Positions 1-7,050 are shown, counted from the stretch's first letter. The stretch: 48,102 nucleotides of DNA from Xenorhabdus miraniensis (GCF_002632615.1 NZ_NITZ01000025.1:1-48102), one strand, 5' to 3'. The notes: generated from the letters alone by a model not told the origin. A program made the numbers and translations.

Positions 1-163
1 TCACCTAATTCATCGATTTTTCGACGGTGATATTCGGATGCCAGCTTGTCTTTTTTTAAAGCAGAACGAGGCGGTATCATGACGGCGCTACCTTGTAGAG
101 ATGTACTGTGTCTACATTTTACTCAATTTTGTGGCTGTGAAAAGTTTTTAGAGGTTCCCTAAA
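1..163 (-). mobile_element. Edge of a probable IS5-like element with 5' end of its transposase
   Basis: On the minus strand an open frame begins at an ATG at 80-78 and runs off the left edge, with a short basic start (MIPPRSALKKDKL, then EYHRRKIDELG). This resembles from memory the N-terminus of IS5-group transposases, which precede the conserved LG-pL-x-LxxxI stretch. About 70 bp upstream of that ATG, around 149-163, the motif AGGGAACCTCT (minus strand) looks like a terminal inverted repeat. The putative element end sits only about 20 bp past the stop codon of the adjacent Hcp gene. The family call is weak because only about 26 codons are visible. Confidence 0.35.
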
Positions 164-181
164 TATATGCTTAGTTTTTGC

Positions 182-661
182 TTAGTATACTTTGTTTTCC
201 CATATACTATAGGCAGATGTACCTGCTGCCACATGATTCCAAGAGATGGATTTATAGTTAAGTATAACTCTTTCATATGGCATGGCATCAAAATCATTTA
301 TAGAATTCGGATAGGCACAAGAAACTTCAGAAATTGTGGCTTCCGTGATTTTGACTTCATAGAAAAGTTTTAAATTCCCTGCTTGACCAGTACTGTAAAA
401 AATAAATTTACCATCTAACGATTCGTTGGAATCTATTGCCATGGCTAATAGTGGTGATGATTTTTCTATGGATTTAATAAATTGTATAGGGCTGTGACTA
501 ACGTTTTGTTGACGAGTTATTGAGTGGTTTAAACTCAGTACCTGTATTTGGTTTTCGTGTCCGTTCTGATATCTGTTTCCTATTGAGTCGGGGGTTGAGC
601 ACCCAGTAGATATGAGGCCTTGCTTTTTACCATTTAAAGTTAGATAAATCATGTATGACAT
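182..661 (-). CDS. hcp: Type VI secretion tube protein Hcp (copy 1)
   Basis: This is a 159-residue protein of the Hcp1 family, which forms hexameric rings stacked into the inner tube of the type VI secretion system and also carries effectors. The start MSYMIYLTLNGKKQGLIS, the CSTPDSIGN-YQNGHEN stretch, the RQQNVSH segment and the C-terminal AGTSAYSIW are family hallmarks seen in enterobacterial Hcp. The length matches the family. A GGATGG ribosome site lies just upstream of the ATG. It is clearly a paralogue of the Hcp at 4749-5228 and lies on the opposite strand. What follows its stop codon is a probable insertion element end, not an effector gene, so its natural downstream partner seems to be lost or displaced. 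No other T6SS structural gene is in the window, which fits an orphan hcp-effector island. Confidence 0.93.
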   Translation of the reverse strand: MSYMIYLTLNGKKQGLISTGCSTPDSIGNRYQNGHENQIQVLSLNHSITRQQNVSHSPIQFIKSIEKSSPLLAMAIDSNESLDGKFIFYSTGQAGNLKLFYEVKITEATISEVSCAYPNSINDFDAMPYERVILNYKSISWNHVAAGTSAYSIWENKVY

Positions 662-1030
662 AAAATTACCATCCTAGTTTTTTTAGATCTGGAAAAGGTA
701 AATTAACATACAAGCTAAAATTACAATAGTAATTCAAAGCAAAAAATAGGTATTAAAAATGCTTTTTGTTAGTCGCATTAGTGAATTTTAAATAAAAATA
801 GCGATTTAAGTCGATATTTTTATTTGTTTATCTTCTTTAGATCTAAAATGCAGAGCTACTACGGCTCGGCCTTTTTTTACAATATCCACTGATACCACTA
901 AATCGCTTTTTTCATTTAATTCTTTTATGGCTTAGTGGAAGTGAAGCTGTAACCGCAATAAACTTAGGCTTTGATATCTGGGTCATGACGCCAAAGCGTT
1001 AATTTGATATTATTATGCTTTTTCGGAGGG
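662..1030. other. AT-rich non-coding stretch between hcp copy 1 and an IS1 remnant
   Basis: I see no credible gene here. The part next to 661 must hold the promoter of the Hcp gene on the minus strand. Around 851-880 a short GC-rich hairpin (GAGC/GCTC arms) is followed by a run of seven T on the plus strand, which could be a weak terminator. The stretch 940-1020 reads like decayed DNA bordering the insertion sequence. Confidence 0.4.
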
Positions 1031-1038
1031 GGATCATC

Positions 1039-1740
1039 ATGACTGCCACGATAGCAGTCGTTTGCCGATACTGCGCCAGTACGTAAACACGGAACAGGTA
1101 AAGCGGGTTTTCCGCGCTATTACTGCAAAGACTGCCAAAAAACCTTTCAACTTAACTATCTTTACAATGGTCATAATCCCGGCATGAAAGAAAAAATGAT
1201 TGATATGGCTATGAATGGTTCTGGTGTCAGGGATACCGGTCGTGTTTTAGGCATCGGCATCAACACGGTTATACGGACTTTAAAAAACTCCCACCAAAGC
1301 AGGTAACATCAAAGTAGGAGGCTTACCATGATGTCACGCTCATTTGCGAGTTGGATGAACAATGGCCTTTCGTAAGGAATAAAAAACAACGTCATTGGCT
1401 TTGGTATGCTTTTGATACTAAAAGAAAACAAGCCATCGCCCATGTATTTGGTTCCCGAAAAGATGAAACCTGCCGAAAACGCCTTGATTTATTGGTACCT
1501 TTCAATATTCGTTTTATGACGACCGATAACTGGGGAAGCTATGCTCGGGAAATTGAACCAGAAAAACCTTTGCTGGGCAAAATTTTTACCCAGCGTATAG
1601 AGCGACATAATCTTACTCTACGCATTCATATCAAACGATTAGCAAGAAGAACTATTTGTTATTCACGCTCGATAGAAATTCATGAAAAACTTATTGATGC
1701 CTATATTGAAAAACATCGTTATAACACTTTGGAGTCATGA
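1039..1740 (+). pseudogene. IS1-family transposase (InsA/InsB') remnant, A copy
   Basis: The frame around 1060-1305 encodes an InsA-like zinc-finger and HTH protein (YYCKDCQKTFQLNY, then IDMAMNGSGVRDTGRVLGIG and the usual LKNS end), and 1351-1740 encodes the InsB' catalytic part (DEQWPFV, GSRKDETCRK, TTDNWGSY, TQRIERHNLTLR). The order, the sizes and an A6C slippage site at the InsA/InsB' junction are those of IS1. It is broken twice. InsA has a stop and frame change in the zinc finger near 1078-1090, and the InsB' frame has a TAG at 1315-1317 just after the slippage site. It is therefore unlikely to make a full transposase. The 3' end is followed by the tail of a different IS1-type element. 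Confidence 0.85.
1282..1288 (+). other. A6C programmed -1 frameshift site of IS1
   Basis: AAAAAAC lies at the 3' end of the InsA frame (codons act-tta-aaa-aac). A -1 slip here leads directly into the InsB' frame (KLPPKQVTS), as known for IS1. In this copy the product would still hit the TAG at 1315, so the signal is a fossil. Confidence 0.8.
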
Positions 1741-2018
1741 CCTAAAAACAAGACATTGGATGCGTGTTTTGAAAGGCTTAATTCTTAAGATTCTGTATAT
1801 GATTGAAAGAGAATACTATATTTAAGGCAGATCAACGGATTGAATATGTGACCGATGATTGTATCAATGACTATACATGTAATATCGATATTATTAAAGC
1901 TAAAAATAGGAATAAAATAAGTATATCAAATACGTTTTGGTATCGAAATTAAACTGCGCCTTTATTTTATAAAATATAAAGATGCAAAATACTTATTTAT
2001 ATTAATCAAGGGAAAGTC
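1741..2018. other. IS tail and promoter region of the toxin-like locus
   Basis: Downstream of the IS1 A remnant lies a 3'-terminal scar of a second IS1-type element (see the inverted repeat at 1802-1852). Beyond 1853 the DNA is AT-rich, with no gene, up to an AAGGGAAAG ribosome site in front of the ATG at 2019. It presumably contains the promoter of the following locus. Confidence 0.4.
1802..1852 (+). repeat. Left arm of an inverted IS1-end repeat
   Basis: Positions 1802-1845 are the exact reverse complement of 3623-3666 (44 bp, no mismatch), and the match continues to 1852/3616 with two mismatches. The sequence encodes the end of an IS1-type transposase (IEREYYI and stop), which is intact in the minus-strand copy at 3643. 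It is only a scar here. The two arms face each other across the toxin-like genes. Confidence 0.9.
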
Positions 2019-2782
2019 ATGGCTGGAAAAGATATTGATTACATAAAGTTATTAGAAAAAGATGTTTGTACAATGTGTGGAGAAAAGAATTGTCCGTGGG
2101 GGAAAGGACATGGATTTATGAATAAGATCATGAAAAGTTTTGTAGAGGCTTATTGCAAAAACGATATGGGTCAGGTTAAAAAAATATATATATACAACGT
2201 ATGGCTGCTATGACTGGTACATTTAGAAATTCCCTTGCCAGGGCGCAAGAAGATAATAGTATGAGTTCTATTGGTTTAATGAATCATTATAGAAGCCATA
2301 CAGGACAACCAGTAACACTTTCTCAAGTAGGTGTACAAGAGAAAATTAGCAATTTGATACAAAAGCCGGGTGCTTTTAATAGATTGGATAATACAAGTGT
2401 TCAATCTCGTTTTATTTCACAAGTTCAAAATGGTGAGCGAATTCATTTCATAAATTCTTATGATCTTCGTAATGAAACAGGGAAGGTAAATGATCCACTA
2501 TGGACTATGCGAGGAGCATTGGTTGGTGGTCATTTAAGTAATGTCAAAGCATAACCCAATGGGAATAAATATAACTTATCGGGTGAGGTTAATTATAATT
2601 TTTATAATAAGTTCAAAGATCCACTAAATATTTTTGATTGGTTTGGAAAAGACTGGAATCCAGATGGAACCCCATTCGGAATTTCGGGGGACTGGAAACA
2701 GCGTGTGAATTTTGATATTGATAAACATATGTATGAAAATAAAATCAAATCAAACCAATGCTTGATACAACTAATAGCATGA
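2019..2782 (+). pseudogene. Broken toxin-like gene with Cys-rich N-terminus
   Basis: I do not recognise the family. Two frames belong together. Frame one (2019-2213) starts MAGKDIDYIKLLEKDVC and has a CTMCGEKNCPWGKGHGFMNK motif with C-x2-C and a third Cys, a possible zinc knuckle. Frame two (open from before 2201) continues with MTGTFRNSLARAQEDNS. The change of frame falls in an A7(TA)n slippage-prone tract at 2178-2194. A TAA at 2552-2554 then interrupts frame two, but the same frame continues (NKYNLSGEVNYN, DWNPDGTPFGISGDW, VNFDI) to a TGA at 2780-2782. From about 2240 it matches the next gene, including HYR, LTLS/VTLS, SRFISQ-QNG, DPLW and W-PDGTP elements. The parent was probably a polymorphic toxin or effector about 250 residues long. 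Confidence 0.7.
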
Positions 2783-3300
2783 GTGGATCAGGCATGAGTG
2801 GATGGGACATGTTTTCTCATTATAGAGGCGACTCAGGCCGGTCTCTTACGCTCTCTGAAATTGGTGTGCATGATAGAGTTCGCGAGTTAATGCATAAATC
2901 AAATGCATTTGGGAAAGCAGACGGTAGCATCCATTCTCGTTTTATTTCACAAATTCAAAATGGTAAAGGAGTTGATTTTAATAATGCATATGATTTTACT
3001 AAAGAAGCAAAAGAAGTAATATTCGATCCACTATGGGCTATTGGTGGTGCAAAAGTCAGCGGGGTTTTGACAAATGTTAATGCTGAAAATATAGGCGATA
3101 AGTATAATGTATCTGGTGTAATAAACTATAAACTGTATGATAATTTTACCGATCCATATGATATGAAGGATTTAATTGGTGTAGAATGGAATCCTAATGG
3201 TACTCCATATGATATTCATGGGGAATGGACAGAATCAGTTAATTTCGATGTAAAAAAAGATATTTATGAAAACACAATTAGACCAAAACTTAGTCAATAG
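2758..3300 (+). CDS. Toxin-like C-terminal cassette, paralogue of the preceding pseudogene
   Basis: This is an intact 180-residue reading frame of unknown function. It begins MLDTTNSMSGSGMSGWDMFSHYRG, inside the end of the preceding broken gene, and has no clear ribosome site. It aligns by eye to the last two thirds of the upstream pseudogene: HYRGDSGRSLTLSEIGV, the SRFISQIQNGKGVDF segment, FDPLWAIGGA and EWNPNGTPYDIHGEW. It lacks the Cys-rich N-terminal part. The protein is soluble-looking, with no signal peptide or membrane helix. Tandem copies of a C-terminal domain, where the second has no N-terminal targeting part, are typical of polymorphic toxin loci carrying orphan cassettes. A toxin role is inference from that layout and from the nearby Hcp genes. 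Confidence 0.6.
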   Translation: MLDTTNSMSGSGMSGWDMFSHYRGDSGRSLTLSEIGVHDRVRELMHKSNAFGKADGSIHSRFISQIQNGKGVDFNNAYDFTKEAKEVIFDPLWAIGGAKVSGVLTNVNAENIGDKYNVSGVINYKLYDNFTDPYDMKDLIGVEWNPNGTPYDIHGEWTESVNFDVKKDIYENTIRPKLSQ

Positions 3301-3323
3301 AAATAACTGATAAAATAACCATT

Positions 3324-3350
3324 AGTCGCACATTAAATGTGCGACTTTAT
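3324..3350. terminator. Perfect 10-bp hairpin terminator
   Basis: AGTCGCACAT and its exact complement ATGTGCGACT are separated by TAA and followed by TTTAT on the plus strand. It sits between the toxin-like gene and the convergent small membrane protein and could serve both. Confidence 0.75.
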
Positions 3351-3363
3351 AAAATATGCTCAT

Positions 3364-3546
3364 CTAAAAAATGTATTTATAAAGAACCATAGGTAGATAA
3401 TGACTTATAACTGCAATAATAGTCATCACTATAGACACTAATATTGTTTTTTTAAAGTTTCTTTTAAAAATGAAAAAATAATTCACAAACACTGTTATGA
3501 TAAAAAAGAACACAAATATCATAAATAAAATAGCGATGAATGGCAT
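3364..3546 (-). CDS. Small two-helix membrane protein, candidate immunity protein
   Basis: This 60-residue protein is made almost entirely of two hydrophobic helices (about residues 4-28 and 34-58) joined by a basic loop (FKRNFKK). An AAGGG ribosome site lies 7 nt before its ATG, which supports translation. It is convergent with the toxin-like cassette and shares its terminator hairpin. It lies inside the inverted IS repeat, so it travels with the toxin-like genes. Small inner-membrane proteins beside toxin genes are often immunity proteins, but that is inference. I recognise no named family, and it could also be a fragment of a larger membrane protein. Confidence 0.5.
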   Translation of the reverse strand: MPFIAILFMIFVFFFIITVFVNYFFIFKRNFKKTILVSIVMTIIAVISHYLPMVLYKYIF

Positions 3547-3615
3547 AATACATCCCTTGTCAAAAAATGTTCTGTCATTATATATCCATCCAATTAAGAA
3601 TTATATCATTATTTT

Positions 3616-3666
3616 GTCACGCATTCAATCCGTTGATCTGCCTTAAATATAGTATTCTCTTTCAAT
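3616..3666 (-). repeat. Right arm of the inverted IS1-end repeat
   Basis: This is the reverse complement of 1802-1852 (44 bp perfect within 3623-3666). On the minus strand it is the transposase 3' end plus downstream IS sequence of the IS1 B remnant. Confidence 0.9.
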
Positions 3667-3940
3667 AAAAGTCCCGATAAATTTGTCATGCATCTCAGGG
3701 AATTTTGAGTAGTCGAGTATTTTATGGTTCAATCGTTTAATTCTGTTACGAAGTGTAAGATTTTCACGTTCGATACGTTGCGTGAAACTTTTCCCGACGA
3801 GGTGTTTATTTTTAGGCAACATATTGTAAGCTTTAAACTTATCTGTACACCAAAAAGCAACATGGAATCGCGATAGTTTTTTCAGAAGCTTTTTAAGTGT
3901 TTTCTTGTTCCGCCTTCCAAACTGTTGCATTGCTATACTG
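3643..3940 (-). pseudogene. IS1-family InsB fragment, B copy
   Basis: The frame encodes the C-terminal catalytic half of an IS1-type transposase: GRRNKKTLKKLL, FWCTDKFKAY, the signature TQRIERENLTLRNRIKRLN, then FPEMHDKFIGTFIEREYYI and stop. It differs clearly from the A copy (for instance KSFTQRIERE against KIFTQRIERH), so two IS1 types have been here. The N-terminal InsA part and the first InsB' residues are missing upstream of about 3940, so it is a 5'-truncated remnant and not an active element. Confidence 0.85.
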
Positions 3941-4748
3941 CCGCTTCCACCGCTTGAACTCTGTATTCTTTTTCTGCATCTCCTATAGGCAAATCATATA
4001 CAGGGTCTTAAGCAATAACCGCCTATTTTAGATAGTAAAAAGGCTTCATTTATGATCTGATAATCGTCGCCAAACTAATATCAAAACCACGGATGAAGCC
4101 TGTGACGATTATCGCTATAAAACACCAGCTAATGCAATTCTTCAATGACGTTTCTTTGAAAAATATCGCCTTCTGATGCGGATTTATAAAACGCATCAGA
4201 AATATCGAACCCCATGTGTTATGCCAAATAATGTCCGATACTGGATTTTCTGTATTTCTTTTATCTGGCGGTTTCGCTGACAGCAAGGATAAGCACGCTG
4301 TTCATTCAGATATCCAGCCACCTGTCTCTGGATCACGGATTGCTGGATAGCGTTCAAAAGCAATTATAGATTCAGACAGGAAGAGTCCAATGTCATTGGG
4401 AGAGTCGGTATTTTTTCTATCGTGAATAATTTCTCGGTATGGCTATTCCCTGATTTATCGACCATTGCTATTTGGATCGTGAGTTGTATGATGCTGTCCT
4501 CCTAGGGTGATTTATTTGTTAAATAATAATATTACATTCTTTTTATTTAATTGAAATTTGCAAAATTAAATTCATTTTAATTATGCATATAACTGTTTGA
4601 ATATTCAATAATTTTAATATAAAACACCAGAGATTAACTAAATCAAAGTGAATTAAACTTTATTTGAAAAACAACAAATATCATTGGAAAAATAATTTGT
4701 TTTTTTGTATTTTTACTATTGAATTAAAAACGTTAAGGATAAAATAAG
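3941..4748. other. Degraded mobile DNA and AT-rich upstream region of hcp copy 2
   Basis: No intact gene is present. The left half contains an ISKra4-like transposase fragment, listed separately. From about 4500 to 4748 the DNA is very AT-rich and must contain the promoter of the hcp-effector pair. AAGGA lies 9 nt before the ATG at 4749. Confidence 0.5.
4195..4362 (-). pseudogene. ISKra4-type transposase fragment
   Basis: The minus strand reads NAIQQSVIQRQVAGYLNEQ followed by CCQRNRQIKEIQKIQYRTLFGIT and then a stop near 4200. A Cys pair, an R-x-IK segment and the YRTLFG signature in this order are what I know from the N-terminal region of ISKra4-family transposases. Stops on both sides show it is a short decayed piece. 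Confidence 0.5.
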
Positions 4749-5228
4749 ATGTCTAACATTATTTATTTGACAATTAAAGGTAAAAAACAAGGGTTATTAT
4801 CTTCTGGGTGTTCATCAGAAGACTCCATTGGAAATCTTTATCAAAATGGTCATGAAAATGAAATATATATTTACGAATTAAACTCCTCTTTATCCAGAGA
4901 ACAAAATGTAAATCACTTCCCTATTAACATAAAAAATCCAATAGATAAGTCAACTCCATTACTAGGAGTAGCAATATCAGATAATGAAGAATTAGAATGT
5001 ATATTTAATATGTATAGAACAGATAGCAACGGTGGATTATCTCTTTATTTCTCTACAAAAGTCACAGGTGCAACAATTTGCAACATTGATATTATTTGCC
5101 CTAACTCATCAACTCATAATGATGCACAACCATTAGAGAGCGTCTCATTTAAATACAAAAGTATAACATGGCAACATCACTTAGCTGGTACTAGTGGTTA
5201 TAGCATCTGGGATGATAGGGTATATTAA
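4749..5228 (+). CDS. hcp: Type VI secretion tube protein Hcp (copy 2)
   Basis: This 159-residue Hcp1-family protein starts MSNIIYLTIKGKKQGLLSSGCSS, and contains REQNVNHFPI, DKSTPLLG and the C-terminal AGTSGYSIWDDRVY. It forms the T6SS inner tube and typically chaperones small effectors inside the ring. It has the same length as, and clear similarity to, the copy at 182-661, though with many substitutions. The effector candidate begins 2 nt after its stop codon, so the two are almost certainly co-transcribed and translationally coupled. Hcp linked directly to a cargo gene is a known arrangement. AAGGA is placed well for the ATG. No T6SS sheath or baseplate gene is nearby. Confidence 0.95.
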   Translation: MSNIIYLTIKGKKQGLLSSGCSSEDSIGNLYQNGHENEIYIYELNSSLSREQNVNHFPINIKNPIDKSTPLLGVAISDNEELECIFNMYRTDSNGGLSLYFSTKVTGATICNIDIICPNSSTHNDAQPLESVSFKYKSITWQHHLAGTSGYSIWDDRVY

Positions 5229-5230
5229 TC

Positions 5231-6025
5231 ATGTACATAAATAGAAATAATGATTATTTCTCTGCAATGGGAGCATTATCTGCCAAAAGTGTGAATGAGA
5301 GTGCTTTATCTGCGTCAAGATTTATTAATAGTCCTTTTGTTAAATATAAATTTCAAGAGGAAATAAAAAAATTCACTAATTATCATATAGGGATAATAAT
5401 AAGCAAATCATCTCCGGAATCCTCTAAATTAAAATCAATACAAGAATTAAAAAAAGAAAAAGAATACTTATGCAATCAAGAAAAAATATTGAGATACAAT
5501 CAAATTGAAAAATATGCCATTATAGAACTAAAAAAAGAGAACGATGTTGTTAGTTATGTATTAAAAGGAGTCGGTTTAGTTGCTGGTGTCTTTCAAGTTA
5601 TTTTGGGATATACCATGTTGACTACAACAAGCGTTACTGTTGTTGGTGCTGTTGCAGGCGCATCCCTTGTAGTTCATGGCTTTGGTAACATAGAAGAAAA
5701 TTTTATGTCATTATTAAATAATGATGCCGAATATAAAGGTTATTTAAGAATAGGATATGAAAAAACTTTTGAATTTTTCGGATCAGATAAAAAAACAGGA
5801 AATCTAGTTTATGGTGGAGTAGATATTGCACTATCTGGATATGGGTTGTTCCGAAATGTATTAAAACCTGACGCATGGAGATTATTCAATTATATAAATG
5901 AAGATTTTATAATTGGATATAAAAATATGGGCGGTTATTCTCTGATGTTTGAAATGACAGTAGATGGGATGACGATAAAATCCACCTATGACTCATATAA
6001 CGACCCACAGAATAGCAAAAAATAA
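5231..6025 (+). CDS. DUF4225-type Hcp-linked effector candidate
   Basis: This 264-residue protein starts 2 nt after hcp. Residues 1-105 are a charged, helical N-terminal region with a Lys/Glu-rich stretch near 65-105. Residues 108-152 form a hydrophobic Gly-rich hairpin of two helices (VLKGVGLVAGVFQVILGY and a second rich in Val/Ala/Gly). The C-terminal core has GYEKTFEFFG, YGGVDIALSGYGLFR and LKPDAWRLFNYI. These elements match what I recall of DUF4225 proteins, which often sit beside hcp in Proteus, Providencia and Photorhabdus. The helical hairpin suggests membrane insertion, so a pore-forming antibacterial effector is a reasonable inference. No enzymatic motif is seen. Confidence 0.75.
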   Translation: MYINRNNDYFSAMGALSAKSVNESALSASRFINSPFVKYKFQEEIKKFTNYHIGIIISKSSPESSKLKSIQELKKEKEYLCNQEKILRYNQIEKYAIIELKKENDVVSYVLKGVGLVAGVFQVILGYTMLTTTSVTVVGAVAGASLVVHGFGNIEENFMSLLNNDAEYKGYLRIGYEKTFEFFGSDKKTGNLVYGGVDIALSGYGLFRNVLKPDAWRLFNYINEDFIIGYKNMGGYSLMFEMTVDGMTIKSTYDSYNDPQNSKK

Positions 6026-6027
6026 AA

Positions 6028-6354
6028 CTATATAAGTCGTTTATATTTTTTCATAAAAATAAACGACTTATATGATAACTTGAAAGCTGTTATATACAGT
6101 GCTAATGGAATTGTAAGCACAAGTGATATAAAAAAACCAATTAAATTCATTTTACCGGCTATTAAAAAAATACAAGCAGCCACAAAAAAAACAAACAACA
6201 ATGCAAATAGAGACCTGTAAAATCTTCTTTCCAATTCAATTAATTCATTTAGTAATGTAGTGTTGTTTTTTTTATTTATGGACTTTAATAACTTTATATC
6301 TTTAAAAGTAAAGCCACTTTTTTCCATTAATTCTTCTATTTTTTCACTATTCAT
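6028..6354 (-). CDS. Small two-helix membrane protein (second gene of a candidate immunity operon)
   Basis: The preferred start is the ATG at 6354, giving 108 residues (MNSEKIEELMEKSGFTFKDIK), because GGAG lies 7 nt upstream and the previous gene stops 4 nt before it. An earlier ATG at 6393 would overlap that gene. Residues 1-50 are charged and helical, about 55-75 and 80-100 are membrane helices, and the tail is basic (FIFMKKYKRLI). Its stop codon lies 2 bp from the stop of the DUF4225 gene on the other strand. I know no named family for it. Position next to a membrane-active effector makes immunity a plausible role; this is inference. Confidence 0.55.
   Translation of the reverse strand: MNSEKIEELMEKSGFTFKDIKLLKSINKKNNTTLLNELIELERRFYRSLFALLFVFFVAACIFLIAGKMNLIGFFISLVLTIPLALYITAFKLSYKSFIFMKKYKRLI
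6030..6073 (-). terminator. 15-bp perfect hairpin inside the end of a coding region
   Basis: ATATAAGTCGTTTAT at 6030-6044 and its exact complement at 6059-6073 flank a 14-nt loop. On the minus strand the stem is followed by AGTTTTATTTTTTG, a good U-tract, so it terminates the small membrane operon. The hairpin encodes the last residues of that operon's final gene and also lies right after the convergent effector gene. Confidence 0.75.
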
Positions 6355-6358
6355 TTCT

Positions 6359-6598
6359 TCACTCCCTATTTTCCTTAAACTTTTCATAATCATTTGTAAT
6401 TAAATTTAATTTCTCTTCTAGCTGCTTAACTTTTTGATAAGTAGCAGCAACAGCATTATAATTATTATCAAGCGCAGAACCAAAGAATAATTTTACGCTC
6501 AATGCGATTACCACAAGTACAGCCACGATGTTTCCTGCAAAAACGAGGGCAACCATAGATTTTATGCTCTCAGTAAATTTGCCTGTGATTACATCCAA
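6359..6598 (-). CDS. Small membrane protein with coiled-coil tail (first gene of candidate immunity operon)
   Basis: This 79-residue protein has a hydrophilic start (MDVITGKFTESIKS), one strong membrane helix at about residues 15-40, and a C-terminal heptad-like segment (YQKVKQLEEKLNLITNDYEKF) that should form a coiled coil. Its stop overlaps the ribosome site of the next gene, 4 nt before that gene's ATG, so the pair is translationally coupled. No family is recognised. A transmembrane protein plus coiled coil beside a membrane-targeting effector could bind it or its pore, but this is inference from position only. Confidence 0.5.
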   Translation of the reverse strand: MDVITGKFTESIKSMVALVFAGNIVAVLVVIALSVKLFFGSALDNNYNAVAATYQKVKQLEEKLNLITNDYEKFKENRE

Positions 6599-6710
6599 AT
6601 CTAATGTCTTTTATAGCAGATCATTTTTGCTGATAACAATCAAGCGATGGCGGTGTACTTCGGTATTATACCCCCAACAGAATGCTTTCCACTTTCCAAT
6701 AAGTTCATTG

Positions 6711-6740
6711 GTCATGTATTCAACGCGTTGAATACATGAC
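6711..6740. repeat. 30-bp perfect palindrome
   Basis: The sequence GTCATGTATTCAACG is followed immediately by its exact complement, with no loop. It is too tight for a normal terminator. It may be an operator for a dimeric regulator or a recombination or insertion scar. It lies upstream of the minus-strand small membrane operon. Confidence 0.9.
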
Positions 6741-7050
6741 TATAATAAGCTGTTAGCAGATAAAGTTAATGGTGTGGCAATTGCATTGAAAATCAGTCAC
6801 TCAAGGTAAAAAGTTACTAGGTAAAAAATTTATACAAAAATTAAGTTGTTAGATTGATAAATAGGATGGTCTTTTTGTCACCTATTTATTCTATCAATAA
6901 AAATACCTAATCTCGAATTAGATGAATAAAAAAAACTGTACAAACAAACAGAAGTTCCACCACAAAATTTATGATTATCGCTTGATTCTTATCCCCGATT
7001 CACTGGATAATCATTCGCCTCAAATTTTCTCACTATTTTTTTGCCTTAAA

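Noticed and set aside
2640..3300. Possible colicin M-type motif (D-x-Y-D) in the toxin-like cassette (FTDPYD)
   Set aside because: Only a short DPYD match; the spacing to the following His/Arg of colicin M does not fit, so I did not assign lipid II-degrading activity.
4050..4286. 78-codon minus-strand frame
   Set aside because: It overlaps the decayed ISKra4-like fragment in another frame and has no ribosome site; not a real gene.
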